DNA of 64,000 bases from G963674835 sp963674835 (lineage in GTDB: Bacteria > Planctomycetota > Planctomycetia > Pirellulales > Thermoguttaceae): NCBI GenBank assembly GCA_963674835.2, contig CAXXKC010000002.1, positions 2,170,001 through 2,234,000 of the forward strand, in the 5' to 3' direction. Both the position numbers and the translations under genes were made by a program. Below the pieces are notes generated by a model. The model was not told the DNA's origin. It saw only the letters and a program-made list of their open reading frames with translations, and did no database searches. Of this stretch, positions 18,250 through 26,668 are shown in pieces. Numbering within the stretch: the first letter of the stretch is position 1; every line of letters begins with the position of its first letter.

Positions 18250-18660
18250 ATGTACGAGATCTTCGAACACACGGCCGACGTCGGATTGAGGGTGCGGGCA
18301 GACGACCTCAACGCCTTGTTCGCCGACGCGGGTCGGGGCCTGTTTTCGCTGATTGTGGCGAACCCGAAGTCGATCCGGCTTGTCGAGCAAACCGTGGTGG
18401 AAATCGCCGGCAAGCGCCACGACGACCTCCTTTTCGATTGGCTCGCCGAGCTGTTGTATCGGTTCGACACCGAGCGTTTGGTCTTCGGCCAGTTCGACGT
18501 GAACGTGGATCGGGAAGGATTGAAGGCCACGGTCCGCGGCGAGTCTATCGACCCCCAACGTCACGAGCTCGATATGGAAGTCAAGGCGATCACCTATCAC
18601 GGATTGAAGGTGCAGCAACACGGCGACGAGTGGCTGGCCGAGGTGATCGTCGATATTTGA
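18250..18660 (+). CDS. Archease
   Basis: The 136-residue protein matches archease, the activator of RtcB that promotes its guanylylation and turnover. Typical features are the N-terminal FEHTADVGLRV, the helix segment DLLFDWLAELLYRF and the C-terminal YHGLKV followed by a final WLAEVIVDI strand. The ATG at 18250 begins directly at the conserved N-terminus. Only seven bases separate its stop codon from the rtcB ATG, which supports the joint role. Confidence 0.92.
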   Translation: MYEIFEHTADVGLRVRADDLNALFADAGRGLFSLIVANPKSIRLVEQTVVEIAGKRHDDLLFDWLAELLYRFDTERLVFGQFDVNVDREGLKATVRGESIDPQRHELDMEVKAITYHGLKVQQHGDEWLAEVIVDI

Positions 18661-18667
18661 GGTGATT

Positions 18668-20131
18668 ATGAGCAAGCAAGGTTACCGGGGACCGCTGGAA
18701 CACGTGGAGAAGTGCGTCTGGCGAATTCCCCGCGAATACAAATCGGGAATGAAGGTCGAAGGACGCATCTTTGCTGACGATCGGCTGATCGACCAGATTC
18801 GGGCCGACCAGGCGCCCGAGCAGGTGGCCAACGTGGCCTTCCTGCCGGGCATCCAGGTCGCCAGCCTGGCGATGCCCGACATCCATTGGGGCTACGGATT
18901 CTGTATTGGCGGCGTTTGTGCCACCGATCCGTCGGCGGGCGGCGTCGTTTCGCCTGGCGGCGTCGGCTATGACATCAACTGCGGTGTGCGCTTGGTGCGC
19001 ACGAACCTGATGGCAGACGACGTGCAGCCGCGATTGAAGCAAGTGATAGACGCCCTGTACCGCAAGATCCCTGCCGGCGTAGGCACCGGCGGACCCTATG
19101 AATTCCGAGGAAAGCAACTCCAGCGGCTTCTGGCCGAAGGCTCGCGATTTCTCCACACCCAAGGGCTGGCAACCGAGGGCGATCTGGAGAACACCGAGGC
19201 CGGCGGATGTCTGGAGGATGCCCAGCCCGACGAGGTCAGTCCCCGCGCTCTGGCACGCGGTGCCGATCAGTGCGGGACGCTGGGGTCGGGCAATCATTTT
19301 CTCGAGGTTCAGGTGGTCGAGGAGATCCTCGACGACGAGGCTGCTCGCATCATGGGACTTCAACCCCAGGGCATCTGCGTAATGATCCATTCAGGGTCGC
19401 GGGGACTGGGCTATCAGGTGTGCGACGACGCCCTGCGGATGCTTCGTAACGTGCCGGCCCGGTATGGAATCCAACTGCCCGATCGGCAACTGGCTTGCGC
19501 CCCGATCGAGAGTCCCGAGGGGCAGCAATACTTGGGAGCGATGCGCGCGGCGGCTAACTACGCTTGGGCGAACCGGCAGTTACTCATGTGGCAGGCCCGC
19601 GAGGCAGTGGCCGAGCTGTTCGGCCGCTCGTGGGAAAGCCTTCAGATGAACCTGGTCTACGACGTGGCGCACAACATCGCTAAGATGGAGCAGCATACGA
19701 TCGACGGCCGGACCAAAACGGTCTGCGTGCACCGCAAGGGGGCCACCCGAGCATTTCCCGCCGGACATCGCGAAGTGCCCGTCCACTATCGGGCCATCGG
19801 CCAGCCGGTGATCATTCCCGGCGACATGGGGCGGGCGAGTTGGGTTCTAGTGGGCCAGCCGGGGAGCATGGAGCAGACGTTCGGCACGACCTGCCACGGC
19901 GCCGGCCGAGTATTGAGCCGGACGGCCGCCATCCAGCGAGCGAAGGGACGCCGGATCGACATCGAATTGGCCGAAAAAGGGATCATCGCCCGAGCCCGAA
20001 GCTGGAAAGGGCTCGCCGAAGAGCAGCCCGAGGCGTACAAAGATGTCGGCCGCGTCGTCGACGTCGTTCATCGCGCCGGGCTGGCCAAGAAAGTGGCGCG
20101 GCTCCGCCCGATTGGGGTAGTGAAGGGATAG
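18668..20131 (+). CDS. rtcB: RNA-splicing ligase RtcB
   Basis: RtcB joins RNA 2',3'-cyclic phosphate or 3'-phosphate ends to 5'-OH ends using GTP and Mn2+, in tRNA splicing or RNA repair. The 487 residues have MPDIHWGYGFCIGG, GGVGYDINCGVRL with the Mn-binding Cys, LGSGNHFLEVQ, MIHSGSRGLGYQV and HRKGATRAFPAGH with the guanylylated His. GAGGTG precedes the ATG at 18668; a GTG at 18662 is also in frame. It forms an operon with archease. Confidence 0.96.
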   Translation: MSKQGYRGPLEHVEKCVWRIPREYKSGMKVEGRIFADDRLIDQIRADQAPEQVANVAFLPGIQVASLAMPDIHWGYGFCIGGVCATDPSAGGVVSPGGVGYDINCGVRLVRTNLMADDVQPRLKQVIDALYRKIPAGVGTGGPYEFRGKQLQRLLAEGSRFLHTQGLATEGDLENTEAGGCLEDAQPDEVSPRALARGADQCGTLGSGNHFLEVQVVEEILDDEAARIMGLQPQGICVMIHSGSRGLGYQVCDDALRMLRNVPARYGIQLPDRQLACAPIESPEGQQYLGAMRAAANYAWANRQLLMWQAREAVAELFGRSWESLQMNLVYDVAHNIAKMEQHTIDGRTKTVCVHRKGATRAFPAGHREVPVHYRAIGQPVIIPGDMGRASWVLVGQPGSMEQTFGTTCHGAGRVLSRTAAIQRAKGRRIDIELAEKGIIARARSWKGLAEEQPEAYKDVGRVVDVVHRAGLAKKVARLRPIGVVKG

Positions 20132-20189
20132 ACAATCGCCGCGGCATGGGACAAGATTCCATCGTCGACAGTACATGAAGGAGCGAGCG

Positions 20190-20843
20190 ATGAACCGTCC
20201 CGCCATCTTGGTTCGACTTGGGTTGGCGATGGCGGCCGCTGCCGTCGCCGGGTCGACTGCCTGCCAACCATCCGCTGAACCGCGACGCACCGACGCCGCA
20301 CCTGCCGCCGACTCTCGTGCGTCGACGGATCGGCCAGAGGTCCGTGCACAAGGAGACAAGCCGATGGAGATCAAAGTCACAAGTTCCGCGTTTGTTCAGG
20401 GGGAGCGAATCCCCAAACAGTTTACCGGCCAAGGGCAAGACGCGTCGCCACCGATCGCCTGGTCGGAGGTGCCGGAAGGCACCAAAGAGCTGGCCCTGAT
20501 TTGCGATGACCCCGACGCGCCCACCGCCGAGCCGTGGGTTCACTGGGTGATCTACAAGATCCCGGCCGATACGAAGGAACTCCCCACGGGCGTGCCCAAG
20601 ACCTCGCGGCTGAAGAGTCCGCCGGGATCGCTGCAGGGCAAGAACTCCTGGACCGACGGCCAGACGATCGGCTACCGCGGCCCCATGCCACCGCCCGGCG
20701 CCGTGCACCACTATTACTTCACCCTTTACGCCCTGAACGTCAAGCTTGTCGCCGAACCCGGACTAACGAAGACAGCCCTGCTGCAAGACATGCAAGACCA
20801 CATTGTCGGCCGCGGGCAATTGATGGGTACGTACGAGAGGTGA
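20190..20843 (+). CDS. Exported PEBP-family (YbhB/YbcL-like) protein
   Basis: The 217-residue protein has a signal peptide ending in GSTAC, which could be an atypical lipobox, followed by a polar linker. The PEBP domain (about 60-217) contains DDPDAP near 110 and GPMPPPGAVHHYYF near 175, the ligand-pocket motifs of phosphatidylethanolamine-binding proteins. Bacterial members bind small anionic ligands; their roles are unclear. AAGGAG six bases upstream fixes the ATG at 20190, since that motif overlaps the earlier in-frame ATG at 20175. Confidence 0.88.
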   Translation: MNRPAILVRLGLAMAAAAVAGSTACQPSAEPRRTDAAPAADSRASTDRPEVRAQGDKPMEIKVTSSAFVQGERIPKQFTGQGQDASPPIAWSEVPEGTKELALICDDPDAPTAEPWVHWVIYKIPADTKELPTGVPKTSRLKSPPGSLQGKNSWTDGQTIGYRGPMPPPGAVHHYYFTLYALNVKLVAEPGLTKTALLQDMQDHIVGRGQLMGTYER

Positions 20844-20846
20844 GGC

Positions 20847-21572
20847 TTGCCCGACCGCAGGACCCACCGGGGGCCACATCCCCAGGACGCCGAGTTCTTT
20901 TCGGCTGCCGCGTTGCCTCGTTTGCGGGCGGCAACCGCCGATTTGTGTTGGCTTCTGAGCCGCGGCTACGCCGGCGCCTCTTCGCTAAAACTGGTGGGCG
21001 ACCGCTATGATCTCACAGTGCGCCAGCGAACGGCCGTTGCTCGTTGCGCTTGCTCCGACGGGGACCTCGATGAGCGCGCCTGCCGCCGCGTCGAAGCCGG
21101 GTCGCTTGCCGAACGACCGATCTGGCTGGACGGATACAATGTGTTGACCACCGTAGAAGCCGCGCTCAGCGGCGGCGTGCTTCTGCTGGCTCGCGATGGC
21201 ACGCTGCGCGACATGGCCAGCATGCACGGCAGCTACCGGAAGGTGTCGGAAACGCGGCCGGCATTGGAGTGCATTGCGCAAACGCTTCTCGCACTCAATC
21301 TAGCAGAGTGCCGATGGTACCTCGATCGTCCCGTGTCGAACAGCGGCCGCCTCAAGGCGATTCTCGAAGAGATGGCCGCAACGAACGGCTGGCCCTGGCA
21401 GGTTGAGTTGGTACCGAACCCGGACCGGTTGCTGATAGAAGCCGACCAAATCGTCGCCACGGCCGACAGCGTGATCCTCGAGCGATGCCGGGTATGGTAC
21501 AACCTGGGACGCGAAGTGGTCGCCCGTCACGTGCCGCAAGCGTGGATCGTGGAGTTGCCCGGACATGCCTGA
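20847..21572 (+). CDS. DUF434 family protein
   Basis: The 241-residue protein resembles DUF434 proteins. Recognisable segments are DLCWLLSRGYA, RYDLTVRQRTAVARCACSD near residue 60, IWLDGYNVLTTVEAALSGG near 90, RDMASMHGSYRKV and WYLDRPVSNSGRLK. The conserved DGYN and DRPVSNSG motifs and the final TADSVILER suggest a nucleotide- or nucleic-acid-processing fold, but no activity is established. It starts with TTG three bases after the PEBP stop and overlaps the next gene by eight bases, so the three are probably cotranscribed. Confidence 0.75.
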   Translation: MPDRRTHRGPHPQDAEFFSAAALPRLRAATADLCWLLSRGYAGASSLKLVGDRYDLTVRQRTAVARCACSDGDLDERACRRVEAGSLAERPIWLDGYNVLTTVEAALSGGVLLLARDGTLRDMASMHGSYRKVSETRPALECIAQTLLALNLAECRWYLDRPVSNSGRLKAILEEMAATNGWPWQVELVPNPDRLLIEADQIVATADSVILERCRVWYNLGREVVARHVPQAWIVELPGHA

Positions 21573-22497
21573 GCCATCCATGCACGCTGTCACCGGAGCC
21601 TTCGGATACTCAGGCAAATACATCGCCCTGCGGTTGCTGGCCAAGGGCTGCCGCGTCGTCACGCTGACCAATTCGCTTCAGCGGGCCAACCCTTTAGCGG
21701 GCCAGATACGAGCGTTTCCCTTCAACTTCGATCGGCCTGACGAACTTGCCCGCTCGCTCGATGGCACGGAAGTGCTTTACAACACGTATTGGGTTCGCTT
21801 CAACTATCGGCTCTTCACCCATGCCGACGCCGTGCGGAACACACTGGCGCTGTTCGAGGCGGCACGCAAGGCCGGCGTTCGGCGGGTCGTGCATGTGAGC
21901 ATCACCAATCCTTCCGAGGCTTCGCGTCTGGAGTACTTCCGCGGCAAGGCCGAGCTCGAACAGGCGCTGAGCCAATCTGGGCTGTCGTATGCCATTCTCA
22001 GACCCACCGTGCTGTTCGGCCGTGAAGACATTTTGGTGAACAACATCGCGTGGGCGCTTCGGCATCTGCCGGTGTTCGGAATATTTGGCGACGGGCGATA
22101 TAGGCTTCAGCCGATCTATGTCGACGATCTGGCCGAACTGGCGATCAGGCATGGTGCCAGTCGCGAGAACACAATCGTCGACGCCATTGGGCCCGAGACG
22201 TTCACCTACCGGGAATTGGTCGCGACGATCGGCCGCTTGATCGGCGTGTGGCGACCGATCGTTTCCGTGCCCCCGTCGGTCGGATATTGGGCCGGGTGTG
22301 CAATCGGCTGGATGGTGGGCGACGTGTTCATTACGCGAGAGGAAATCGAAGGCCTGATGGCCGGTCTTCTCTGCGTCGATTCCCCGCCGGCCGGCGCGAC
22401 GCGGCTGACCGACTGGACGAAGCAGCATGCCGACACCCTGGGACGGCGTTATGCCAGCGAACTGGCGCGCCGGAAGGATCGGCACTCGGCCTACTGA
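21565..22497 (+). CDS. NDUFA9-like atypical short-chain dehydrogenase
   Basis: The 310-residue protein has the dinucleotide motif TGAFGYSGKYIA at residues 10-21, a Rossmann fold, VHVSITNPSE near 110, EYFRGKAELEQAL with the Tyr-x-x-x-Lys pattern, LRPTVLFG and YVDDLAELA. This matches atypical SDR proteins related to the complex I subunit NDUFA9, which bind NADP(H) but often lack clear catalysis. No complex I gene is nearby. It overlaps the DUF434 gene by eight bases. Confidence 0.85.
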   Translation: MPEPSMHAVTGAFGYSGKYIALRLLAKGCRVVTLTNSLQRANPLAGQIRAFPFNFDRPDELARSLDGTEVLYNTYWVRFNYRLFTHADAVRNTLALFEAARKAGVRRVVHVSITNPSEASRLEYFRGKAELEQALSQSGLSYAILRPTVLFGREDILVNNIAWALRHLPVFGIFGDGRYRLQPIYVDDLAELAIRHGASRENTIVDAIGPETFTYRELVATIGRLIGVWRPIVSVPPSVGYWAGCAIGWMVGDVFITREEIEGLMAGLLCVDSPPAGATRLTDWTKQHADTLGRRYASELARRKDRHSAY

Positions 22498-22645
22498 GGC
22501 AATGACGGCGAAGCGGACGAGAAGGCAGCCATCGCCCTGTTCGATTGCTACGACGCTTGCTCCCGGAATGTGACCACCAAGCTCTGGGCTCTGCTCCTAT
22601 CTTGGCTCCCTGAGCCTGCTTGCTGCCGCCAGTGCTCTTCCAGCT

Positions 22646-22675
22646 TTGGCCCGGGGCGGGCGAAGCGCGTAGAAT
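22646..22675 (+). promoter_or_regulatory. Possible promoter of the phosphatase gene
   Basis: TTGGCC (22646-22651) and TAGAAT (22670-22675) are 18 bases apart and lie about 60 bases before the next ATG. Both elements are imperfect matches to sigma-70-type boxes. Confidence 0.35.
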
Positions 22676-22737
22676 GGCCTGCGCACCTCCGACGCCATGT
22701 GGCCGGAGTGCTTTCAGCCCATGAGTAGGGGAAGTAT

Positions 22738-23688
22738 ATGGATATTACCAATCCGGTGACCAATCGTCAGACGGAACGGATTCGATGCCTCGAGGTATGG
22801 GGCGGGAACGCGCGTGTGGAAAAGCAGGTGCAGATTCCTGGACTGGACGTGTGTGTTAGCAGTCAGCCGCTGGGAGACGATGATGCCGGCGGCGATGTGT
22901 ACTATATTTCGTCGTGCGCTTCAGGCCGGCTAACTCGCATTCTTCTGGCCGACGTGAGCGGCCACGGCCAAGAGGTAGCGCACATTGCCGAGCAATTGCG
23001 CGACTTGATGCGCAAGTACATCGAAGTGGCCGACCACCGCCGCCTGGTGGCCGACATGAACCACGAATTCGAGGGCGGCGCCGCGAACGGCATATTTGCC
23101 AGCTCCGTGGTGATTTCGTTCTTTGCGCCGACCAGGTCGCTATTGCTGTGCAACGCCGGTCACCCCTCGCCGCTGGTCTATCGCTCGTCGACTGGGCGAT
23201 GGGAGTATCTGGAGCGATTGGCGGCGGAGGTGCGGTCGCCGCGGGCCGAGCCGGCGGACCTGCCGCTGGGGATGCTGCCGCACACCGACTACGAACAGCG
23301 CAAGGTCAGGCTGGAGCCCGGCGATACAGTCGTGTGCTACACCGACGCCTTCAGCGAGGCACGGCGCGCCGACGGATCGCCGCTGGGGACCGCGGGCTTG
23401 CTGGAATCGGTCTCGGCAATCCCGACCTTTTCCGACGGCACCGAACTAGCAACGCGGATCGTCGGTTCGCTCCGTACACTGCATCCGGAGAACCTCAATC
23501 AGGACGACTCGACGCTGGTGGTCTTTCGTGCTACCGGTCAGCGATTCCGTCTGCGCGATCAGTTGACGGCACCGTTCCGGGTGGCCTTCAAGCGTCCCTC
23601 GGAGGTCTGCTCGATCGGCGAGCCGCGCAGGCATCGCCAGGCCGAGTCACCTCCGAAGGGAAGCGCGGCAACTCGGACCGGCGGCTGA
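22738..23688 (+). CDS. SpoIIE/RsbU-type PP2C serine phosphatase
   Basis: The 316-residue protein has a PP2C domain at about residues 35-265 with AGGDVYYIS, LADVSGHGQE, LCNAGHPSPLVYR, PLGMLPH, GDTVVCYTDAF and QDDSTLVVF. The Asp residues in these blocks bind Mn or Mg. RsbU-like phosphatases dephosphorylate anti-anti-sigma proteins. There is no sensor domain; about 35 residues precede the catalytic domain, and a 50-residue basic tail follows. GGGGAAG lies upstream of the ATG. No anti-sigma partners are in the window. Confidence 0.88.
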   Translation: MDITNPVTNRQTERIRCLEVWGGNARVEKQVQIPGLDVCVSSQPLGDDDAGGDVYYISSCASGRLTRILLADVSGHGQEVAHIAEQLRDLMRKYIEVADHRRLVADMNHEFEGGAANGIFASSVVISFFAPTRSLLLCNAGHPSPLVYRSSTGRWEYLERLAAEVRSPRAEPADLPLGMLPHTDYEQRKVRLEPGDTVVCYTDAFSEARRADGSPLGTAGLLESVSAIPTFSDGTELATRIVGSLRTLHPENLNQDDSTLVVFRATGQRFRLRDQLTAPFRVAFKRPSEVCSIGEPRRHRQAESPPKGSAATRTGG

Positions 23689-23742
23689 CGTGTCTAGGCA
23701 ACCGGAAGACCGAGGAAAACACTCCTTCTTCGCCAGAGCACA

Positions 23743-24996
23743 TTACGGCTTGCTGCCGACGGCGATCATGTCCATCGTGAGCGTGCGTTCCACCTTGCCC
23801 GCACCATAGATGAGGACCTTGGACGCCGACGGCGCACGGTCCTGATCGAACACCTGCAGACGCACACGGTCCAACGCTCTGGCCGCATCGTCCTGGGATG
23901 CGTAGTACGAGGCCTTGGCCAAGTGGAGCATGTCGCTGCCGGTCTGGTCCAGGATGGTCTGCAACTGGGCGAACACATCGCGGGCCTGATCATCGGCGCG
24001 GCCCGGCTCGCGCGAATACAGACCGGTAATGAAGATCTGCTTCGGGCTGCGGACGAGGGCTACGCGGCTGAAGAACGGCGAAGGTCGCACCTCGGGCGGA
24101 TTGTAGTACGTGACGCTCTCGCCCGGCTTGTCGGTCGGCGGCAGGTAGGCGATCAGTTCGATTTCGATCGGCACGGGAGCGATCCATTCGACGAAAACGA
24201 CGGGTGGGATCATCTGATCCGGAAACAGCTTCTTCAACTCGGCGAGCACGTCGTCGGCCGCGGTCGCCGGTCTCAGGAAAACCTTCAGTTGTGCGATCTC
24301 CGGCAGAGAGAGCTTCAGTTGTTTGAGGGTTTTCTCCAAACCCGACATCGACTTCACGAGCGCCGACACGGTGAGTCCGGCTTCGGCCGACTGGCCGGAG
24401 AGATACGCCACACCGCCCGGCGGCATCACGGCCGCGTCGGCACGCCCCTTGTCGCCGGCGACGGCCTCGCACCGCTTGAGGGCAACGGCTTTGCCTTTCT
24501 CATCGGAAACCGCGATCGCATCGACCGCCAGCAGGGCCTTGCGGTGCGGCATTGGCGTCAGAACCGAGGTGATCACGGGGCGGCGGGCACGATCCAGCCG
24601 TGTGCTCAGCAACTCGCGAAAGCGATCCACGGTGGGCGGCTCGATGGCATAGACGTTCACCCGAACCAGCTTGTCCCAGCCCGATCCGGAGTTCTTCAGG
24701 ACGGCTTCCAAGTTGTTGAGCGCCTGTTCGATCTGCTTGTCGAGCGAACCCTCGCCGACCAGCTTGCCGTCGCGATCCAGCGGCAAGAGCTGCCGTGTGA
24801 AGACCAGCGGCGCGTTCTCGACGACCACCGCCTGGGAAGCGCCTACCGGAGCATCTTTGGTGAAGTACTGAACCGACGGGGCGGCTGCCTCCTTGGCCGG
24901 CGGTTGGCTCGCCGGCTTGTCCTCAGCGGCCGGACAGTTGGTCAGGCCGATTATGCAGGCGGCCACCGCAGCCGCAACTAGGGATCGCCATGTCAT
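23743..24996 (-). CDS. Secreted protein with three RidA/YjgF-like domains
   Basis: RidA enzymes hydrolyse enamine/imine intermediates released by PLP enzymes. The 417-residue protein has a signal peptide (about 1-24), a linker and three RidA-like units at roughly 45-160, 165-290 and 295-417. Unit 1 has LDKQIEQALNNLEAVLKNSG and VRVNVYA; unit 2 has VAYLSGQSAEAG; unit 3 has IFITGLYSREPG and DVFAQLQTILDQTG. The canonical PAR arginine is not clear in units 2 and 3, so some units may bind rather than catalyse. It is the last gene of the exported aminotransferase block. Confidence 0.75.
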   Translation of the reverse strand: MTWRSLVAAAVAACIIGLTNCPAAEDKPASQPPAKEAAAPSVQYFTKDAPVGASQAVVVENAPLVFTRQLLPLDRDGKLVGEGSLDKQIEQALNNLEAVLKNSGSGWDKLVRVNVYAIEPPTVDRFRELLSTRLDRARRPVITSVLTPMPHRKALLAVDAIAVSDEKGKAVALKRCEAVAGDKGRADAAVMPPGGVAYLSGQSAEAGLTVSALVKSMSGLEKTLKQLKLSLPEIAQLKVFLRPATAADDVLAELKKLFPDQMIPPVVFVEWIAPVPIEIELIAYLPPTDKPGESVTYYNPPEVRPSPFFSRVALVRSPKQIFITGLYSREPGRADDQARDVFAQLQTILDQTGSDMLHLAKASYYASQDDAARALDRVRLQVFDQDRAPSASKVLIYGAGKVERTLTMDMIAVGSKP

Positions 24997-25024
24997 GCGT
25001 GTGCTCCTTGGTGGATTTCATAGT

Positions 25025-25051
25025 GGTGGGCCTCGCTATGCTCGGCCCACC
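25025..25051. repeat. Palindromic intergenic element A
   Basis: GGTGGGCC (25025-25032) and GGCCCACC (25044-25051) are exact reverse complements around an 11-base loop. It lies between the Gfo/Idh/MocA gene and the RidA-like gene, where it could shape the mRNA. It resembles REP-type dispersed repeats. Confidence 0.65.
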
Positions 25052-25077
25052 CTGTCTTTTGTTGAGGGCTCTTTCGC

Positions 25078-25102
25078 TGGGACGGCGCGCCGCCTTGTCC
25101 CA
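25078..25102. repeat. Palindromic intergenic element B
   Basis: TGGGAC (25078-25083) pairs with GTCCCA (25097-25102), and the loop contains the self-complementary GGCGCGCC. It is adjacent to element A in the same gap. Confidence 0.5.
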
Positions 25103-25124
25103 CCTTACGCTTCTACGTTTGTAC

Positions 25125-26549
25125 TTAGACCTCGCTGGGTAACTCGTAGCCTTGGCGCTTGGGCGAATCGAGGTACTGATTGGCTTCGTCGTCGCCGGGG
25201 AAGACTTCCTTTTCGGGATCCCATTTCAGACGGCGTCCCAGCCACCGGGCGATGTTGCCCAAGTGACACAGGCTCGCCACGCGATGGCCGTTCTCGATGT
25301 TCATGATGGGGTCCTTACGCGAGCGAACGCACTCGAAGAAGTTCCCCATGTGGTTGTCGCTCTCGTACACGCGGATGGCATCCTTCGGCAACGGATCTTT
25401 GTCGAGGCCTACCGGATCGCACTCGTACCCACCGCGAATAATCGTGATCTTCCCCTTGTCGCCGATGAAGGTCGCTCCGCCTCCCAGCCTGGGATTCAGC
25501 GAACTGAGCGTGAGCACCACGCCATTGGCGTACTTGTAGTTGATGATCGATTTGCTGCAAGCGGCGTCGCCGCGGTCGCGGAGTTCCGGCGTGTCGTAGA
25601 CCACCGTGGGAAGTTTCTCAGCCGGATCCACCCAGATTTCGACCGGCCCACTGTTGTCCATCCCGAGCGCCCACTGGACCATGCTCAGTCCGTGGCAGCC
25701 CCAGTTGGCCAGTTCGCCGCCCGAGTACGGCCGGAACGACATCCACCCCGGCCCGATGGAGTATTGTTCCGCCGGCTGAGGCGGGAAGGTGGGTTCCGGC
25801 TCATACGGGATGCGCGAGAGATAGAGTTCTGTGTGGTAGGGGACCACTTCGTTCGGTCCACACCAACGGTCCCAATCGAGCTCTTCGGGGATCGGTTGTG
25901 CCGGGAAATCGCACTCGTACGGGCTGGGATAGTTGTAACCGATGATCGACTGGATCTTGCCGATGCGGCCGTTGAGGATCAATTCCACCGCCTTGCGAGT
26001 TCTGGGATTCGATCGCTGCTGCTCGCCGGTCTGGAACACCCGCTTGTGCTTGCGAACCGCATTGGCCATGACCCGCCCTTCGCGGATCGTGTGGCTCAAG
26101 GGTTGCTCGCCGTAAATATCCTTGCCGGCCTGCGCGGCGTGGATGCAGGGGAGGTAGTGCCAATGCTCGGGCGTGGCGTAGATGACCACGTCGACGTCCT
26201 TGCGGTCCAGCAGCTTGCGGTAGTCCTGGAAGGACGGCACGCGGTAGTGCTTGCCCCAGGCGTCGGCCCGCCTTATGTTGAAATCGGCCACCGCGACGAT
26301 GCGGGCGTAGTCGGGCCGTTCTCCCTGGCCACCTTTTCCAATGGCAAGTTGCCCATTGCGCCGACCGCACCCGATGATGCCCACGCCGATCTGCTCGTTC
26401 GGGCTTGGCTTCGACTTTTTCGCCGCCGCCTGTTTCGGTGCGGCTTGCTGCTGAGGACTGGGACATCCCGGCAGGGCCACTCCCGCCACGGCGGCACCCA
26501 ACGCTTGCCCCAGCAGGCGGCGCCGCGAGATTCTTGCGTCACGTGACAT
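25125..26549 (-). CDS. TAT-exported Gfo/Idh/MocA-family oxidoreductase
   Basis: The 474-residue protein starts with the twin-arginine signal SRRRLLGQALGAAV and a possible lipobox ALPGC. After a Lys/Ala-rich linker the NAD(P)-binding part begins with IGVGIIGCGRRNGQ near residue 55, then IVAVADFN and VDVVIYATPEHWHY, followed by GEQPLSHTIREGR, the position of the EKP motif of the family (here EQP, lacking the usual Lys). The C-terminal domain includes GCHGLSMVQWALGMD. The family oxidises or reduces sugars and polyols. AGAGGAGAT fixes the ATG at 26549. It follows the fourth aminotransferase gene by 119 bases. Confidence 0.9.
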   Translation of the reverse strand: MSRDARISRRRLLGQALGAAVAGVALPGCPSPQQQAAPKQAAAKKSKPSPNEQIGVGIIGCGRRNGQLAIGKGGQGERPDYARIVAVADFNIRRADAWGKHYRVPSFQDYRKLLDRKDVDVVIYATPEHWHYLPCIHAAQAGKDIYGEQPLSHTIREGRVMANAVRKHKRVFQTGEQQRSNPRTRKAVELILNGRIGKIQSIIGYNYPSPYECDFPAQPIPEELDWDRWCGPNEVVPYHTELYLSRIPYEPEPTFPPQPAEQYSIGPGWMSFRPYSGGELANWGCHGLSMVQWALGMDNSGPVEIWVDPAEKLPTVVYDTPELRDRGDAACSKSIINYKYANGVVLTLSSLNPRLGGGATFIGDKGKITIIRGGYECDPVGLDKDPLPKDAIRVYESDNHMGNFFECVRSRKDPIMNIENGHRVASLCHLGNIARWLGRRLKWDPEKEVFPGDDEANQYLDSPKRQGYELPSEV

Positions 26550-26668
26550 GAATATCTCCTCTTGCGGATCTTCTTCTGGTCGGATTCTTCTACAGTACCT
26601 CGGCGGACCATTCACGCCCAGGCAAGTTTGCGCGGCGTCCGTTCTGCCGCCGAAGGTCGGCTGGCCGA

